Under the pieces are notes generated by a model. That model worked only from the letters and a program-made list of their open reading frames with translations, did not search any database and was not told the origin of the DNA. A stretch of DNA of 64,000 bases from Streptomyces sp. Z26 (GTDB lineage: Bacteria; Actinomycetota; Actinomycetes; Streptomycetales; Streptomycetaceae), in the NCBI RefSeq assembly GCF_003665095.1, contig NZ_RCHV01000002.1, positions 3,780,001-3,844,000 of the forward strand. Reading direction: 5' to 3'. The position numbers and the translations under genes are program-made. Below are positions 1 to 8,888 of this stretch, piece by piece (positions within the stretch are counted from its first letter, which is position 1; every line of letters starts with the position of its first letter).

Positions 1-1
1 C

Positions 2-3000
2 CGTTCCGGCGGCGACGTGTCCTCCGCCGGACTCGACCGGCCCGACCACCCGCTGCTCGGCGCGATGGTCCGGCTGCCCGGCACCGACGGCGCCGTCTTC
101 ACCGGCCGCCTCTCCACCGGCGCCCACCCGTGGCTGGCCGACCACACCGTGCTCGGCACGGTGCTGCTGCCGGGTACGGCGTACGTGGAGCTGGCCGTAC
201 GGGCGGGCGACGAGGTCGGCTGCTCCCGCATCGAGGAACTGACGCTCAGCGCGCCCCTGTTGCTGGCCGAGGACAGCGGCGTGCACGTCCAGGTCGCCGT
301 CGACGCGCCGGACGCGGAGGGCCGCCGCGCGGTCGCCGTGTACTCCCGCGCGGACGACGCGCCGCTGGACCACGAGTGGGTGCAGCACGCGCAGGGCACC
401 CTCGCGCCCGACGCGGGCACCCCGGCCGCCGAACTGGTGGCCTGGCCGCCGCGCGACGCCGAGGAACTGACCGTCGACGGGCTCTACGACCGGCTGGAGT
501 ACGGGCCCGCGTTCCAGGGCCTGCGCGCCGCCTGGCGCCGGGGCGACGAGCTGTCCGCGGAGATCGCCCTCCCCGAGGGCGTCGACGCCGGGCGCTTCGG
601 CCTCCACCCGGCGCTGCTCGACTCGGCGCTGCACGCGCTCGACCTGACGGACGGCGACGCGAACGCGCTGCCCTTCTCCTGGTCGGACGTCACCCTGCAC
701 GCGGAGGGCGCCACCGCCGCCCGCGTACGCTTCCACCTCCGCGCCGAGGGCACCGTCTCCCTCGAACTGGCCGACGCTTCCGGGCAGCCCGTCGCCACCG
801 TCGGCTCGCTGACGCTGCGCGCGGTCTCCGCCGACAGCCTCGCGCTGGCCTCCGCCCGCGTCGGTGACTCCCTCTTCCGCGTGGACTGGGTGCCCGCGTC
901 CGAGGGCGCCGCCGCGAGCGCCGCCCCGGTGGACGGCACCGTGACCGTCCACACCTGCCCGGCGCCGACCGGCGACCCGCTGGCCGACGTCCGCGCCGCC
1001 ACCACCGGCGTACTGGAGGCCGCGCAGGCCGCCGTACGCGACGACGCCACGCTCGTCGTCGTCACCCGCGGCGCGACCGACGGCACCGACCCGGCGCACG
1101 CCGCCGTGTGGGGCCTCGTACGGGCGGCGGAGAGCGAGAACCCCGGCCGCTTCGTCCTCGTCGACGCCGACGTGCCCGTCGAGGCGGACGCCGTCCTCGC
1201 GTACGGCGAGCCCGAGTTGCTCGTACGGGACGGCGGGACGCGCGTCTCCCGCTTCGCCCCGGTGCCGCCCGGCGAGGCCGCGCCCGTCTGGGACCCGGCA
1301 CGCCCCGTGCTGATCACCGGCGGTACGGGCGCCCTCGGCGCCGTCGTCGCCCGCCACCTGGTCACCCGGCACGGCGTGACCCGCCTGCTGCTCACCAGCC
1401 GCCGTGGCCCGGACGCCCCGGGCACGGCCGAGCTGGTGGCCGAACTCACCGACCTGGGCGGCGACATCGAGGTCGCCGCCTGCGACGCGGCCGACCGCGA
1501 CGCGCTCGCCGCGCTCCTCGACGGCCGGGAACTCGGCGGCGTCGTGCACGCGGCGGGCGTCCTCGACGACGGCGTCATACCGTCGCTCACGCCCGCGCGC
1601 GTCGACCACGTGCTGCGCCCGAAGGCGGACGCCGCCTGGCACCTGCACGAGCTGACGCGTGACATGGACCTGAGCGCGTTCGTGCTGTTCTCGTCGGTCG
1701 CCGCCGTCCTCGGCGCGCCCGGCCAGGGCAACTACGCCGCCGCCAACGCCTGGTTGGACGCCCTCGCGCGGCAGCGCCACGCGAGCGGCCTGCCCGCGCT
1801 CTCCCTGGCCTGGGGCCCGTGGGCGGGCGACGGCATGGCCGACGGCCTCGACCAGGGCGGCCTCGGCACCCTCGCGCCGGAGGAGGGCCTCGCCCTCCTC
1901 GACGCCGCCGCGTCCGCCGGACTGCCCGCGCTGGCACCCGTACGGCTCGACCCGGCGGCACTCAGCACGGCCCCGGCGATCCTGCGGAACCTGGTGCGCG
2001 GTCGCTCCCGCCGCGTCCTCGACGGCAGCTCCGCGCCGACGACGGACGCCCTGCGGCAGCGCCTCGCCGGGCTCACCGACGACGAGCGCCTGGAGGAGCT
2101 GCTGGCGCTCGTACGGGCCCAGGCCGCCGCCGTGCTGCGGCACGCCGGGGCCGACGCCGTCGACCCCGAACTGGCCTTCCGCGACCTCGGGTTCGACTCG
2201 CTGACCGCGATCGAGCTGCGCAACGTGCTGGGCACCAGCACCGGCCTGCGGCTGCCCGCCACGCTCGTCTTCGACTACCCGACGCCGTACGACCTCGCCC
2301 GCCACCTGCGCGCGGAGCTGTCCGGCGTCGTGGAGCAGGTCACGGCGGCGCGCACGGTGGCGTCGGCGGACGACGACCCGATCGCGATCGTCTCCATGGC
2401 CTGCCGCTACCCCGGCGGCGTCGCGTCCCCCGAGGACCTGTGGCGCCTCGTCGAGCAGGGCGTGGACGCGGTCAGCGGCTTCCCCGAGGACCGTGGCTGG
2501 GACATCGACGGGCTGTACGACCCGGAGCCGGGCGTACCCGGCAAGACGTACGTCCGCGACGGCTCGTTCGTGCACGAGGCGGCCGACTTCGACGCCGAGT
2601 TCTTCGGCATCAGCCCGCGCGAGGCGCGCGACATGGACCCGCAGCAGCGGCAGCTGCTGGAGACGTCCTGGGAGGCGCTGGAGCGGGCCGGGATCGACCC
2701 GACGTCGCTGAAGGGCAGCGCGACCGGCGTCTACGCGGGCGTCATGTATTACGACTACGGCCCCGGTGGCAGCACCGGCAGCCTCATCTCCGGCCGCGTC
2801 TCGTACACCCTGGGCCTGGAGGGCCCGGCCGTCACCATCGACACGGCGTGCTCGTCGTCGCTGGTCGGCCTGCACATGGCGGCGCAGGCACTGCGGTCCG
2901 GCGAGTGCTCGCTGGCGCTGGCGGGCGGCGTCACCGTCATGGGCTCGCCGCAGACCTTCGTCTACTTCAGCGAGCAGCGCGGCCTGTCGCGCGACGGCCG

Positions 3001-6000
3001 CTGCAAGTCGTTCTCGTCCGACACGGACGGCACCGGCTGGGGCGAGGGCACCGGTGTGCTCGTCGTCGAGCGGCTGTCGGACGCGCGGCGGAACGGGCAC
3101 CCGGTGCTGGCGGTCGTACGGGGTACGGCCACCAACCAGGACGGCGCGTCCAACGGCATCACCGCCCCCAACGGTCCGTCCCAGCAGCGCGTCATCCGCC
3201 AGGCCCTCGCCAACGCGGGCCTGTCGACCACCGAGGTCGACGCGGTCGAGGCGCACGGTACGGGGACGACGCTGGGCGACCCGATCGAGGCGCAGGCGCT
3301 GCTCGCCACGTACGGCAAGGACCGCCCGGAGGGCGAGCCGTTGTGGCTGGGCTCGATCAAGTCGAACATGGGGCACACGCAGGCGGCGGCCGGTGTCGCG
3401 GGCATCATCAAGATGGTCGAGGCCATGCGCCACGGCACCCTGCCCCGGACGCTGCACGTGGACGAGCCGACCCCGCAGGTCGACTGGGAGGCCGGGGACG
3501 TACGGCTGCTGACGGAGGCCCGTGACTGGCCCGCCGTCGAGGGGCGTCCGCGACGCGCGGGTGTCTCGTCGTTCGGCATCTCCGGTACGAACGCGCACGT
3601 GATCGTGGAGGAGGCGCCCGCCGCCCCGGCCGAAGTGCCGGTGGAGCGGCGGGAGTTGCCCGCCGTGCCGCTCGTCGCCTCGGCGGGCACGGCGACGGCT
3701 CTCGACGCGCAGCTCGAAGGGCTCGCGGCTGTCGAGGAGGAAGCCCTCGACGTGGCGTTCTCGGCGGCGACGGGGCGTGCGGCGTTGGAGTTCCGTGCGG
3801 TGCGGGTGGGGGAGCGGACGGTGACCGGGCAGGTTGCCGGGGGCAAGGCGGCGTTCCTGTTCACGGGGCAGGGGAGTCAGCGGTTGGGTATGGGCCGGGA
3901 GTTGTACGAGACGTTCCCGGTGTTCGCTGCCGCGTTCGACGAGGCGTGTGGGGTGTTGGACCCGAAGGTCCGTGAGGTCGTGTGGGGTGATGAGGAGGCG
4001 CTGGGGCGTACGGAGTTCACGCAGCCCGCGATCTTCGCGCTTGAGGTGGCGCTGTTCCGGCTGGTCGAATCCTGGGGCGTACGGCCGGACTTCCTGGCGG
4101 GTCACTCCATCGGCGAGGTGGCCGCCGCGCATGTCGCGGGGGTGTTCTCGCTTGAGGACGCGGGTCGGTTGATATCGGCGCGCGGACGTCTGATGCAGGC
4201 ACTCCCCGAGGGCGGCGCGATGCTCGCGCTCCAGGCCACCGAGGCCGAGGTCGCCCCGCACCTGGGTGACGAGGTGGGGTTGGCTGCCGTCAACGGGCCG
4301 TCGTCCGTGGTGGTTTCGGGTGGGGAGAAGGCCGTGGAGGCGGTCGCGGAGCGGTTCGCGGACCGTAAGCAGACGCGGTTGAAGGTCTCCCACGCGTTCC
4401 ATTCGCCGTTGATGGACCCGATGTTGGAGGACTTCCGGAAGGTCGCGGAGACGGTCACGTTCAACGAGCCGACGATCCGTCTGACGAAGGATGTGGGTTC
4501 GGCCGACTTCTGGGTCCGGCACGTACGGGACGCGGTGCGCTTCGCGGACGACGTTCGGCACCTGGAGGCTGAAGGGGTCACGCGTTACCTGGAGTTGGGC
4601 CCGGATGCTGTCCTGGCCGCCATGGTCCGGCAGACCGCCGACGACGTGACGGCGGGTGCGGTGCTGCACCGTGAACGTCCGGAGACCGAGAGCCTGTTCG
4701 CGGGTCTCGGCGCGCTGTGGACGGCGGGTGTACGGGTCGACTGGAACGCCGTCTTCGACGGGACCGGCGCCCGCCGCGTCGACCTCCCCACGTACCCGTT
4801 CGAGCACAAGCGGTACTGGATCGCGCCCGTACGCGCCCAGGAGGCCGCCGGGCACCCGCTGCTCGGCACCAAGGTCGTGCTGCCCGACACCGGCGGCGCC
4901 GTCTTCACCGGTCACCTCTCCACCGACGCGCAGCCCTGGCTCGCGGACCACGACGTGCTCGGCACGCTCCTGCTGCCCGGCACCGGCCTGGTCGAACTCG
5001 CGCTCCAGGCCGCGTCGGAGCTGGACTGCGGCACCGTCGACGAACTGACCCTCGAAGCGCCGCTGACCGTGCCCGAGAAGGGCGGCGTCGCCGTCCGTAC
5101 GGTCGTCGGCGGCGCCGACGGCACCGGCACCCGCACCGTCGAGGTCTACTCGTCGCAGGACTCCGACGACGAGGACACCTGGACCCGCAACGCCACCGGC
5201 ACCGTCTCCCCGGCCGCCACGGACCCCGGCCCCGGCCTGGAGTCCTGGCCGCCGAGCGGCGCCGAGCCGCTGCCCGTCGAGGGCGCGTACGAGCGGCTGC
5301 TCGCGCGCGGCTACGACTACGGGCCGACGTTCCAGGGCCTCAAGGCCGCCTGGAAGCGCGGCGACGGCGAGGTGTTCGCGGAGGTCGCGCTGCCCGAGGG
5401 CGCCGACGCCGCCCGCTTCGGCGTGCACCCGGCCCTGTTCGACGCGGCCATGCACGCCGGGCTGATCGACGAGGGCGGCGAGCCGGGCGTACCGCACCTC
5501 CCGTTCTCCTGGAACGGCGTCTCCCTCCACCGCTCCGGCGCCTCCTCGCTCCGCGTCCGGCTGACGCACCCGGGCGAGGGCGACGGCGGGGGAGTGCTCG
5601 TCACCGACGAGACCGGCGCCCCCGTGCTGTCCGTCGAGACCCTGGTCGCCCGGCCCGTGTCGGTGGAGCAGCTGCGGGCGGGCGGCGGCGCGCACGAGTC
5701 GCTGTTCACCCTCGGCTGGACGAAGGCCGCCGCGCCCGCCGTGGCGGCGCCCGCCGCCGTGTACGAGGTGCCGCGCGCCGTCGGGGACACCCCGCAGGTC
5801 GTACGGGCCGTCGCGGACGAGGTGCTGGAACGCGTACAGGCGTGGCTCGCCGAGGACGGCGAGGAGGGCACGCTCGCGGTCGTCACGCGGCGCGCGGTCT
5901 CCGTCGCCGGTGAGGACGTCGACCTCAGCCAGGCACCCGTGTGGGGCCTGGTGCGGTCGGCCGCGGCGGAGAACCCCGGCCGGTTCACGCTGGTCGACCT

Positions 6001-7465
6001 CGACGGCGAGGGCCCCGTGCCGGAGCTGGTCGACGAGCCCGAACTCGCCGTACGCGACGGGGAACTCCTCGTCCCACGGCTCACCCGCGTCCCCGCCGCG
6101 GCGGTCGACGCGGAACGCACGCCCTGGCGGCCCGAGTCGACGGTGCTGATCACCGGCGGCACCAGCGGGCTGGGCGCGCTCGTCGCCCGGCACCTGGTCG
6201 CGGAGCACGGCGTGGAACGCCTCGTGCTCACCAGCCGCCGCGGCGCGGACGCGCCCGGCGCGGCCGAACTCCGCGCCGAACTGTCCGAACTCGGCGCCCG
6301 CGTCGCCGTCGAGGCGTGCGACGTGGCCGACCGCGACGCGGTCGCCCGCGTGCTGGCCGCCCACCCGGTCGACGCCGTGGTGCACGCGGCCGGTGTCGTC
6401 GACAACGGCCTCGTGCGCGGGCTCACGCCCGAGCGCATGGCGGCCGTGCTGCGGCCCAAGGTCGACGGCGCGTGGAACCTGCACGAGCTGACGGCCGACC
6501 GCGAGCTGTCCGCGTTCGTGCTGTTCTCCTCCGTCGGCGGGCTCGTCCTGGCCGCGGGCCAGGGCAACTACGCGGCGGCCAACGTGTTCCTCGACACCCT
6601 CGCCCAGCACCGCCACCACGCCGGACTGCCCGCGCACTCGCTGGCGTTCGGGCTGTGGGACTCCCGTACGGGCATCGGCGAGCTGGAGGAGGCCGACCTC
6701 GAACGCATCCGGGGCATGGGTCTCACCGTCCTCTCCGAGGCGGAGGGCCTGGGCCTCCTCGACGACTCGGTGCGCACGGCCGGACTCCCGGCCCTCGCCC
6801 CGTTCGGCGTGGACGCCGCCGCGCTCCGGGCCCGCCCGGCCGAGCGCGTCCCGCATCTGCTGCGGGGCCTCGTACGCGGCCAGCGCCGCGCCACCGCCGG
6901 TACGTCCACGGGCGCCGGCGACAACGGCGCCGAGCTGCGGCGCAACCTGGCGGCCCTGCCCGACGCGGCGGAACGCGCCGCGTTCCTGCTCCAGTTCGTA
7001 CGGGAGCGGGTCGCGTCGGTGCTGGGGCACGACGGCGCGGACTCCGTACGGGCCGACCGGCAGTTCAAGGACCTCGGGTTCGACTCGCTCACCGCTGTGG
7101 AGCTGCGGAACGGGCTCCGCGCGGCGACCGGGCTGAAGCTCCCCGCCACCCTGGTGTTCGACCACCCGACGCCCGCCGCCATCAGCGACGAGCTGTTCGC
7201 GCTGCTGGGCGACCAGGACGGCGGGGCGGCAGCGGCCGTACCGCCGCTGGAGGCCGAGCTGAACCGGCTGGAGTCGCTGCTCAACTCGGCGACACCGGAC
7301 GAGGAGACCTACGGTCGAGTGGTGGACCGGCTGCGTGCCCTGACGGCGGGCTGGACGGAGACCCACCGGCCCGACGACGGAGAGGACGCCGACGTGAACT
7401 CGCTGTCCGCGGACGAGCTGTTCAACGTCCTCGACGACGAACTGGACACGCGATCCGGCTGGTAG
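2..7465 (+). CDS. Modular type I polyketide synthase, 5' end missing (DH-KR-ACP / KS-AT-DH-KR-ACP, docking domain)
   Basis: The frame is open at the window edge, so the gene begins upstream. Domains in order: DH (about 47-830; HTVLGTVLLP with His codon at 143, Asp of LLDSALHA at 620), KR (about 1300-1900; GGTGALG, LDD at 1562-1570, Tyr in GNYAAAN), ACP (Ser of GFDSL at 2198), KS (about 2375-3615; Cys of TACSSSL at 2849, HGTGT and NMGH histidines), AT (about 3850-4620; GHSIGE and HAFH, signatures of malonyl-CoA), DH (about 4852-5680; HDVLGTLLLP, His at 4949), KR (about 6140-6750; TSGLG, VDN where LDD is usual) and ACP (GFDSL near 7080). Both modules should give double bonds, as in a polyene segment. 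The last 70 residues form leucine-rich helices ending SADELFNVLDDEL, a C-terminal docking domain, so the chain passes to another PKS. There is no thioesterase. The AT stretch uses noticeably less biased codons than its surroundings. Confidence 0.95.
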   Translation, partial: RSGGDVSSAGLDRPDHPLLGAMVRLPGTDGAVFTGRLSTGAHPWLADHTVLGTVLLPGTAYVELAVRAGDEVGCSRIEELTLSAPLLLAEDSGVHVQVAVDAPDAEGRRAVAVYSRADDAPLDHEWVQHAQGTLAPDAGTPAAELVAWPPRDAEELTVDGLYDRLEYGPAFQGLRAAWRRGDELSAEIALPEGVDAGRFGLHPALLDSALHALDLTDGDANALPFSWSDVTLHAEGATAARVRFHLRAEGTVSLELADASGQPVATVGSLTLRAVSADSLALASARVGDSLFRVDWVPASEGAAASAAPVDGTVTVHTCPAPTGDPLADVRAATTGVLEAAQAAVRDDATLVVVTRGATDGTDPAHAAVWGLVRAAESENPGRFVLVDADVPVEADAVLAYGEPELLVRDGGTRVSRFAPVPPGEAAPVWDPARPVLITGGTGALGAVVARHLVTRHGVTRLLLTSRRGPDAPGTAELVAELTDLGGDIEVAACDAADRDALAALLDGRELGGVVHAAGVLDDGVIPSLTPARVDHVLRPKADAAWHLHELTRDMDLSAFVLFSSVAAVLGAPGQGNYAAANAWLDALARQRHASGLPALSLAWGPWAGDGMADGLDQGGLGTLAPEEGLALLDAAASAGLPALAPVRLDPAALSTAPAILRNLVRGRSRRVLDGSSAPTTDALRQRLAGLTDDERLEELLALVRAQAAAVLRHAGADAVDPELAFRDLGFDSLTAIELRNVLGTSTGLRLPATLVFDYPTPYDLARHLRAELSGVVEQVTAARTVASADDDPIAIVSMACRYPGGVASPEDLWRLVEQGVDAVSGFPEDRGWDIDGLYDPEPGVPGKTYVRDGSFVHEAADFDAEFFGISPREARDMDPQQRQLLETSWEALERAGIDPTSLKGSATGVYAGVMYYDYGPGGSTGSLISGRVSYTLGLEGPAVTIDTACSSSLVGLHMAAQALRSGECSLALAGGVTVMGSPQTFVYFSEQRGLSRDGRCKSFSSDTDGTGWGEGTGVLVVERLSDARRNGHPVLAVVRGTATNQDGASNGITAPNGPSQQRVIRQALANAGLSTTEVDAVEAHGTGTTLGDPIEAQALLATYGKDRPEGEPLWLGSIKSNMGHTQAAAGVAGIIKMVEAMRHGTLPRTLHVDEPTPQVDWEAGDVRLLTEARDWPAVEGRPRRAGVSSFGISGTNAHVIVEEAPAAPAEVPVERRELPAVPLVASAGTATALDAQLEGLAAVEEEALDVAFSAATGRAALEFRAVRVGERTVTGQVAGGKAAFLFTGQGSQRLGMGRELYETFPVFAAAFDEACGVLDPKVREVVWGDEEALGRTEFTQPAIFALEVALFRLVESWGVRPDFLAGHSIGEVAAAHVAGVFSLEDAGRLISARGRLMQALPEGGAMLALQATEAEVAPHLGDEVGLAAVNGPSSVVVSGGEKAVEAVAERFADRKQTRLKVSHAFHSPLMDPMLEDFRKVAETVTFNEPTIRLTKDVGSADFWVRHVRDAVRFADDVRHLEAEGVTRYLELGPDAVLAAMVRQTADDVTAGAVLHRERPETESLFAGLGALWTAGVRVDWNAVFDGTGARRVDLPTYPFEHKRYWIAPVRAQEAAGHPLLGTKVVLPDTGGAVFTGHLSTDAQPWLADHDVLGTLLLPGTGLVELALQAASELDCGTVDELTLEAPLTVPEKGGVAVRTVVGGADGTGTRTVEVYSSQDSDDEDTWTRNATGTVSPAATDPGPGLESWPPSGAEPLPVEGAYERLLARGYDYGPTFQGLKAAWKRGDGEVFAEVALPEGADAARFGVHPALFDAAMHAGLIDEGGEPGVPHLPFSWNGVSLHRSGASSLRVRLTHPGEGDGGGVLVTDETGAPVLSVETLVARPVSVEQLRAGGGAHESLFTLGWTKAAAPAVAAPAAVYEVPRAVGDTPQVVRAVADEVLERVQAWLAEDGEEGTLAVVTRRAVSVAGEDVDLSQAPVWGLVRSAAAENPGRFTLVDLDGEGPVPELVDEPELAVRDGELLVPRLTRVPAAAVDAERTPWRPESTVLITGGTSGLGALVARHLVAEHGVERLVLTSRRGADAPGAAELRAELSELGARVAVEACDVADRDAVARVLAAHPVDAVVHAAGVVDNGLVRGLTPERMAAVLRPKVDGAWNLHELTADRELSAFVLFSSVGGLVLAAGQGNYAAANVFLDTLAQHRHHAGLPAHSLAFGLWDSRTGIGELEEADLERIRGMGLTVLSEAEGLGLLDDSVRTAGLPALAPFGVDAAALRARPAERVPHLLRGLVRGQRRATAGTSTGAGDNGAELRRNLAALPDAAERAAFLLQFVRERVASVLGHDGADSVRADRQFKDLGFDSLTAVELRNGLRAATGLKLPATLVFDHPTPAAISDELFALLGDQDGGAAAAVPPLEAELNRLESLLNSATPDEETYGRVVDRLRALTAGWTETHRPDDGEDADVNSLSADELFNVLDDELDTRSGW

Positions 7466-7507
7466 CAGGCACGGACCGCGCAACCCCGAACAGAGGAAGA
7501 TCACTTC

Positions 7508-8752
7508 ATGACCACCCAGTCACCCGCAGCGACGCACCAACAGGCCGACGAAGCACTGATACAGCTCCTGACCCCGCCGCACCCGAAGAACCCGTTTCCC
7601 CTGTACGAGACGATCCAGTCCGCGGGCAAGGTGCACGACAGCTCCGCGACGCTCGGCATCTGGGCGCTCTTCGGGTACGAGGAGATCAACCAGTTCCTGA
7701 AGCGACCCGATGTGCTCAGCGGCGCCCGCGCCGCCGCCCTCCGGAACGAGAACTGGGAGGACCACTTCGCTCTCCGTCTCCACTTGAAGACCATGCCGAC
7801 GCTGAACCAGCCCGATCACGGCCGTATCCGCGGCCTGGTCACCAAGGTGTTCACGGCTCGGCGCATCAACGCGATGCAGCCCATGGTGGAGCGCGTGACC
7901 CGCCGGATGGTCGACGAGCTGGCCGCGGCCGCCGAGGGCGGCGAGGTCGTCGACCTGGTCGACGTGCTGGCCAACCCGTACCCCGTGGCCGTCATCAGCG
8001 AAGTGCTGGGCCTGCCCTACGAGGACGGCAAGTACCTGTGGGAGAAGGCCGACACCTGGTCCAAGATCTGGTCCGGGATCTACCCTGACGAGGTTCTGCA
8101 GCCGGCCAACGAGGCAGCGGAAGAGCTGTACGCGTACTTCCAGAAGATGTCCCAGGAGCGTCGGACCTCGCCGCGTGAGGACCTGGTGAGCAAGCTCGTC
8201 GCTGAGGCCGATGACGGCCGCATCGACGAGGACGAGCTGATGGGCATCATCATGCTGCTCTTCACCGCGGGCTTCGCCGCCACGACCAACGTCATCACCA
8301 GCGGCGTCCTGGCGCTCAAGGAGCACCCGGAGGAACTGGCCCGCTGGCGCGCGGACAAGAGCATCACGCCGCTGGCCGTCGAGGAGCTGCTGCGTCACAC
8401 CATGCACAACACCGCAGCCAGCCGGGTCACCAGCAAGCCGACCGTCATCGCCGGTAAGGAGATCCCCGCGGGCGTGCACGTCTTGACGATGCTCGCCGCG
8501 GCGAACCGCGACCCGTTGCAGTTCCCGGACCCGCACCGATTGAACCTGACGCGTGACGACGGCCCGCACATGAGCCTCAGCGGCGGTTCGCATTTCTGCT
8601 TCGGTGGCAGCCTGGCCCGGGTCGAAATCGCGGAGCTGTTCCCGATGCTGATCGACACCTTCTCGACGATCGAGGTCGCCGGTGAGCCGGAGCTCCAGAC
8701 GGTGATGGGGCTGACCTCGTACTCCAGCCTCCCTGTGCGACTGGGGCGCTGA
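7508..8752 (+). CDS. Cytochrome P450 (tailoring oxidase)
   Basis: A 414-residue soluble bacterial P450 that lies 42 bp after the PKS stop, so it is probably co-transcribed. A purine-rich site (GAGGAAG) precedes the ATG. The heme-binding loop GGSHFCFGGSLAR is clear, with the ligand Cys at residue 364, although the usual Phe at the start of the loop is replaced. The K-helix ExxR is seen in EELLRHT. The I-helix reads TAGFAATTN (residues 253-261). Aligned with AGFEAS of EryF, both the acidic residue and the usual Thr position are Ala, leaving Thr one position later. It most likely hydroxylates or epoxidises the finished macrocycle. It would need a ferredoxin and reductase from elsewhere in the genome, since none is encoded beside it. 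The exact substrate site cannot be read from the sequence. Confidence 0.93.
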   Translation: MTTQSPAATHQQADEALIQLLTPPHPKNPFPLYETIQSAGKVHDSSATLGIWALFGYEEINQFLKRPDVLSGARAAALRNENWEDHFALRLHLKTMPTLNQPDHGRIRGLVTKVFTARRINAMQPMVERVTRRMVDELAAAAEGGEVVDLVDVLANPYPVAVISEVLGLPYEDGKYLWEKADTWSKIWSGIYPDEVLQPANEAAEELYAYFQKMSQERRTSPREDLVSKLVAEADDGRIDEDELMGIIMLLFTAGFAATTNVITSGVLALKEHPEELARWRADKSITPLAVEELLRHTMHNTAASRVTSKPTVIAGKEIPAGVHVLTMLAAANRDPLQFPDPHRLNLTRDDGPHMSLSGGSHFCFGGSLARVEIAELFPMLIDTFSTIEVAGEPELQTVMGLTSYSSLPVRLGR

Positions 8753-8774
8753 CCCCCGGGGGAAGAGCAAAAAG

Positions 8775-8810
8775 GAGTCCCTGCGCGACCTGGAGGTCGC
8801 GCAGGGACTC
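8775..8810. terminator. Bidirectional terminator between P450 and MFS genes
   Basis: A perfect 17-bp stem (8775-8791 with 8794-8810) closes on a very short loop. A run of five A lies on the left side, which becomes a U tract for transcripts coming from the minus strand. It sits between two converging genes and should stop both. Confidence 0.85.
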
Positions 8811-8888
8811 TTCCCTTGCGAGGCGGGGGTCCTCACTCGGGGCTTCGGGACATGTCGGCATGCCACGGGGACGGGCCGCCGACAGCGG

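Noticed and set aside
6900..7465. Possible chain-releasing thioesterase at the end of the left-edge PKS
   Set aside because: There is no GxSxG segment after the last ACP. The tail is a short helical docking region.
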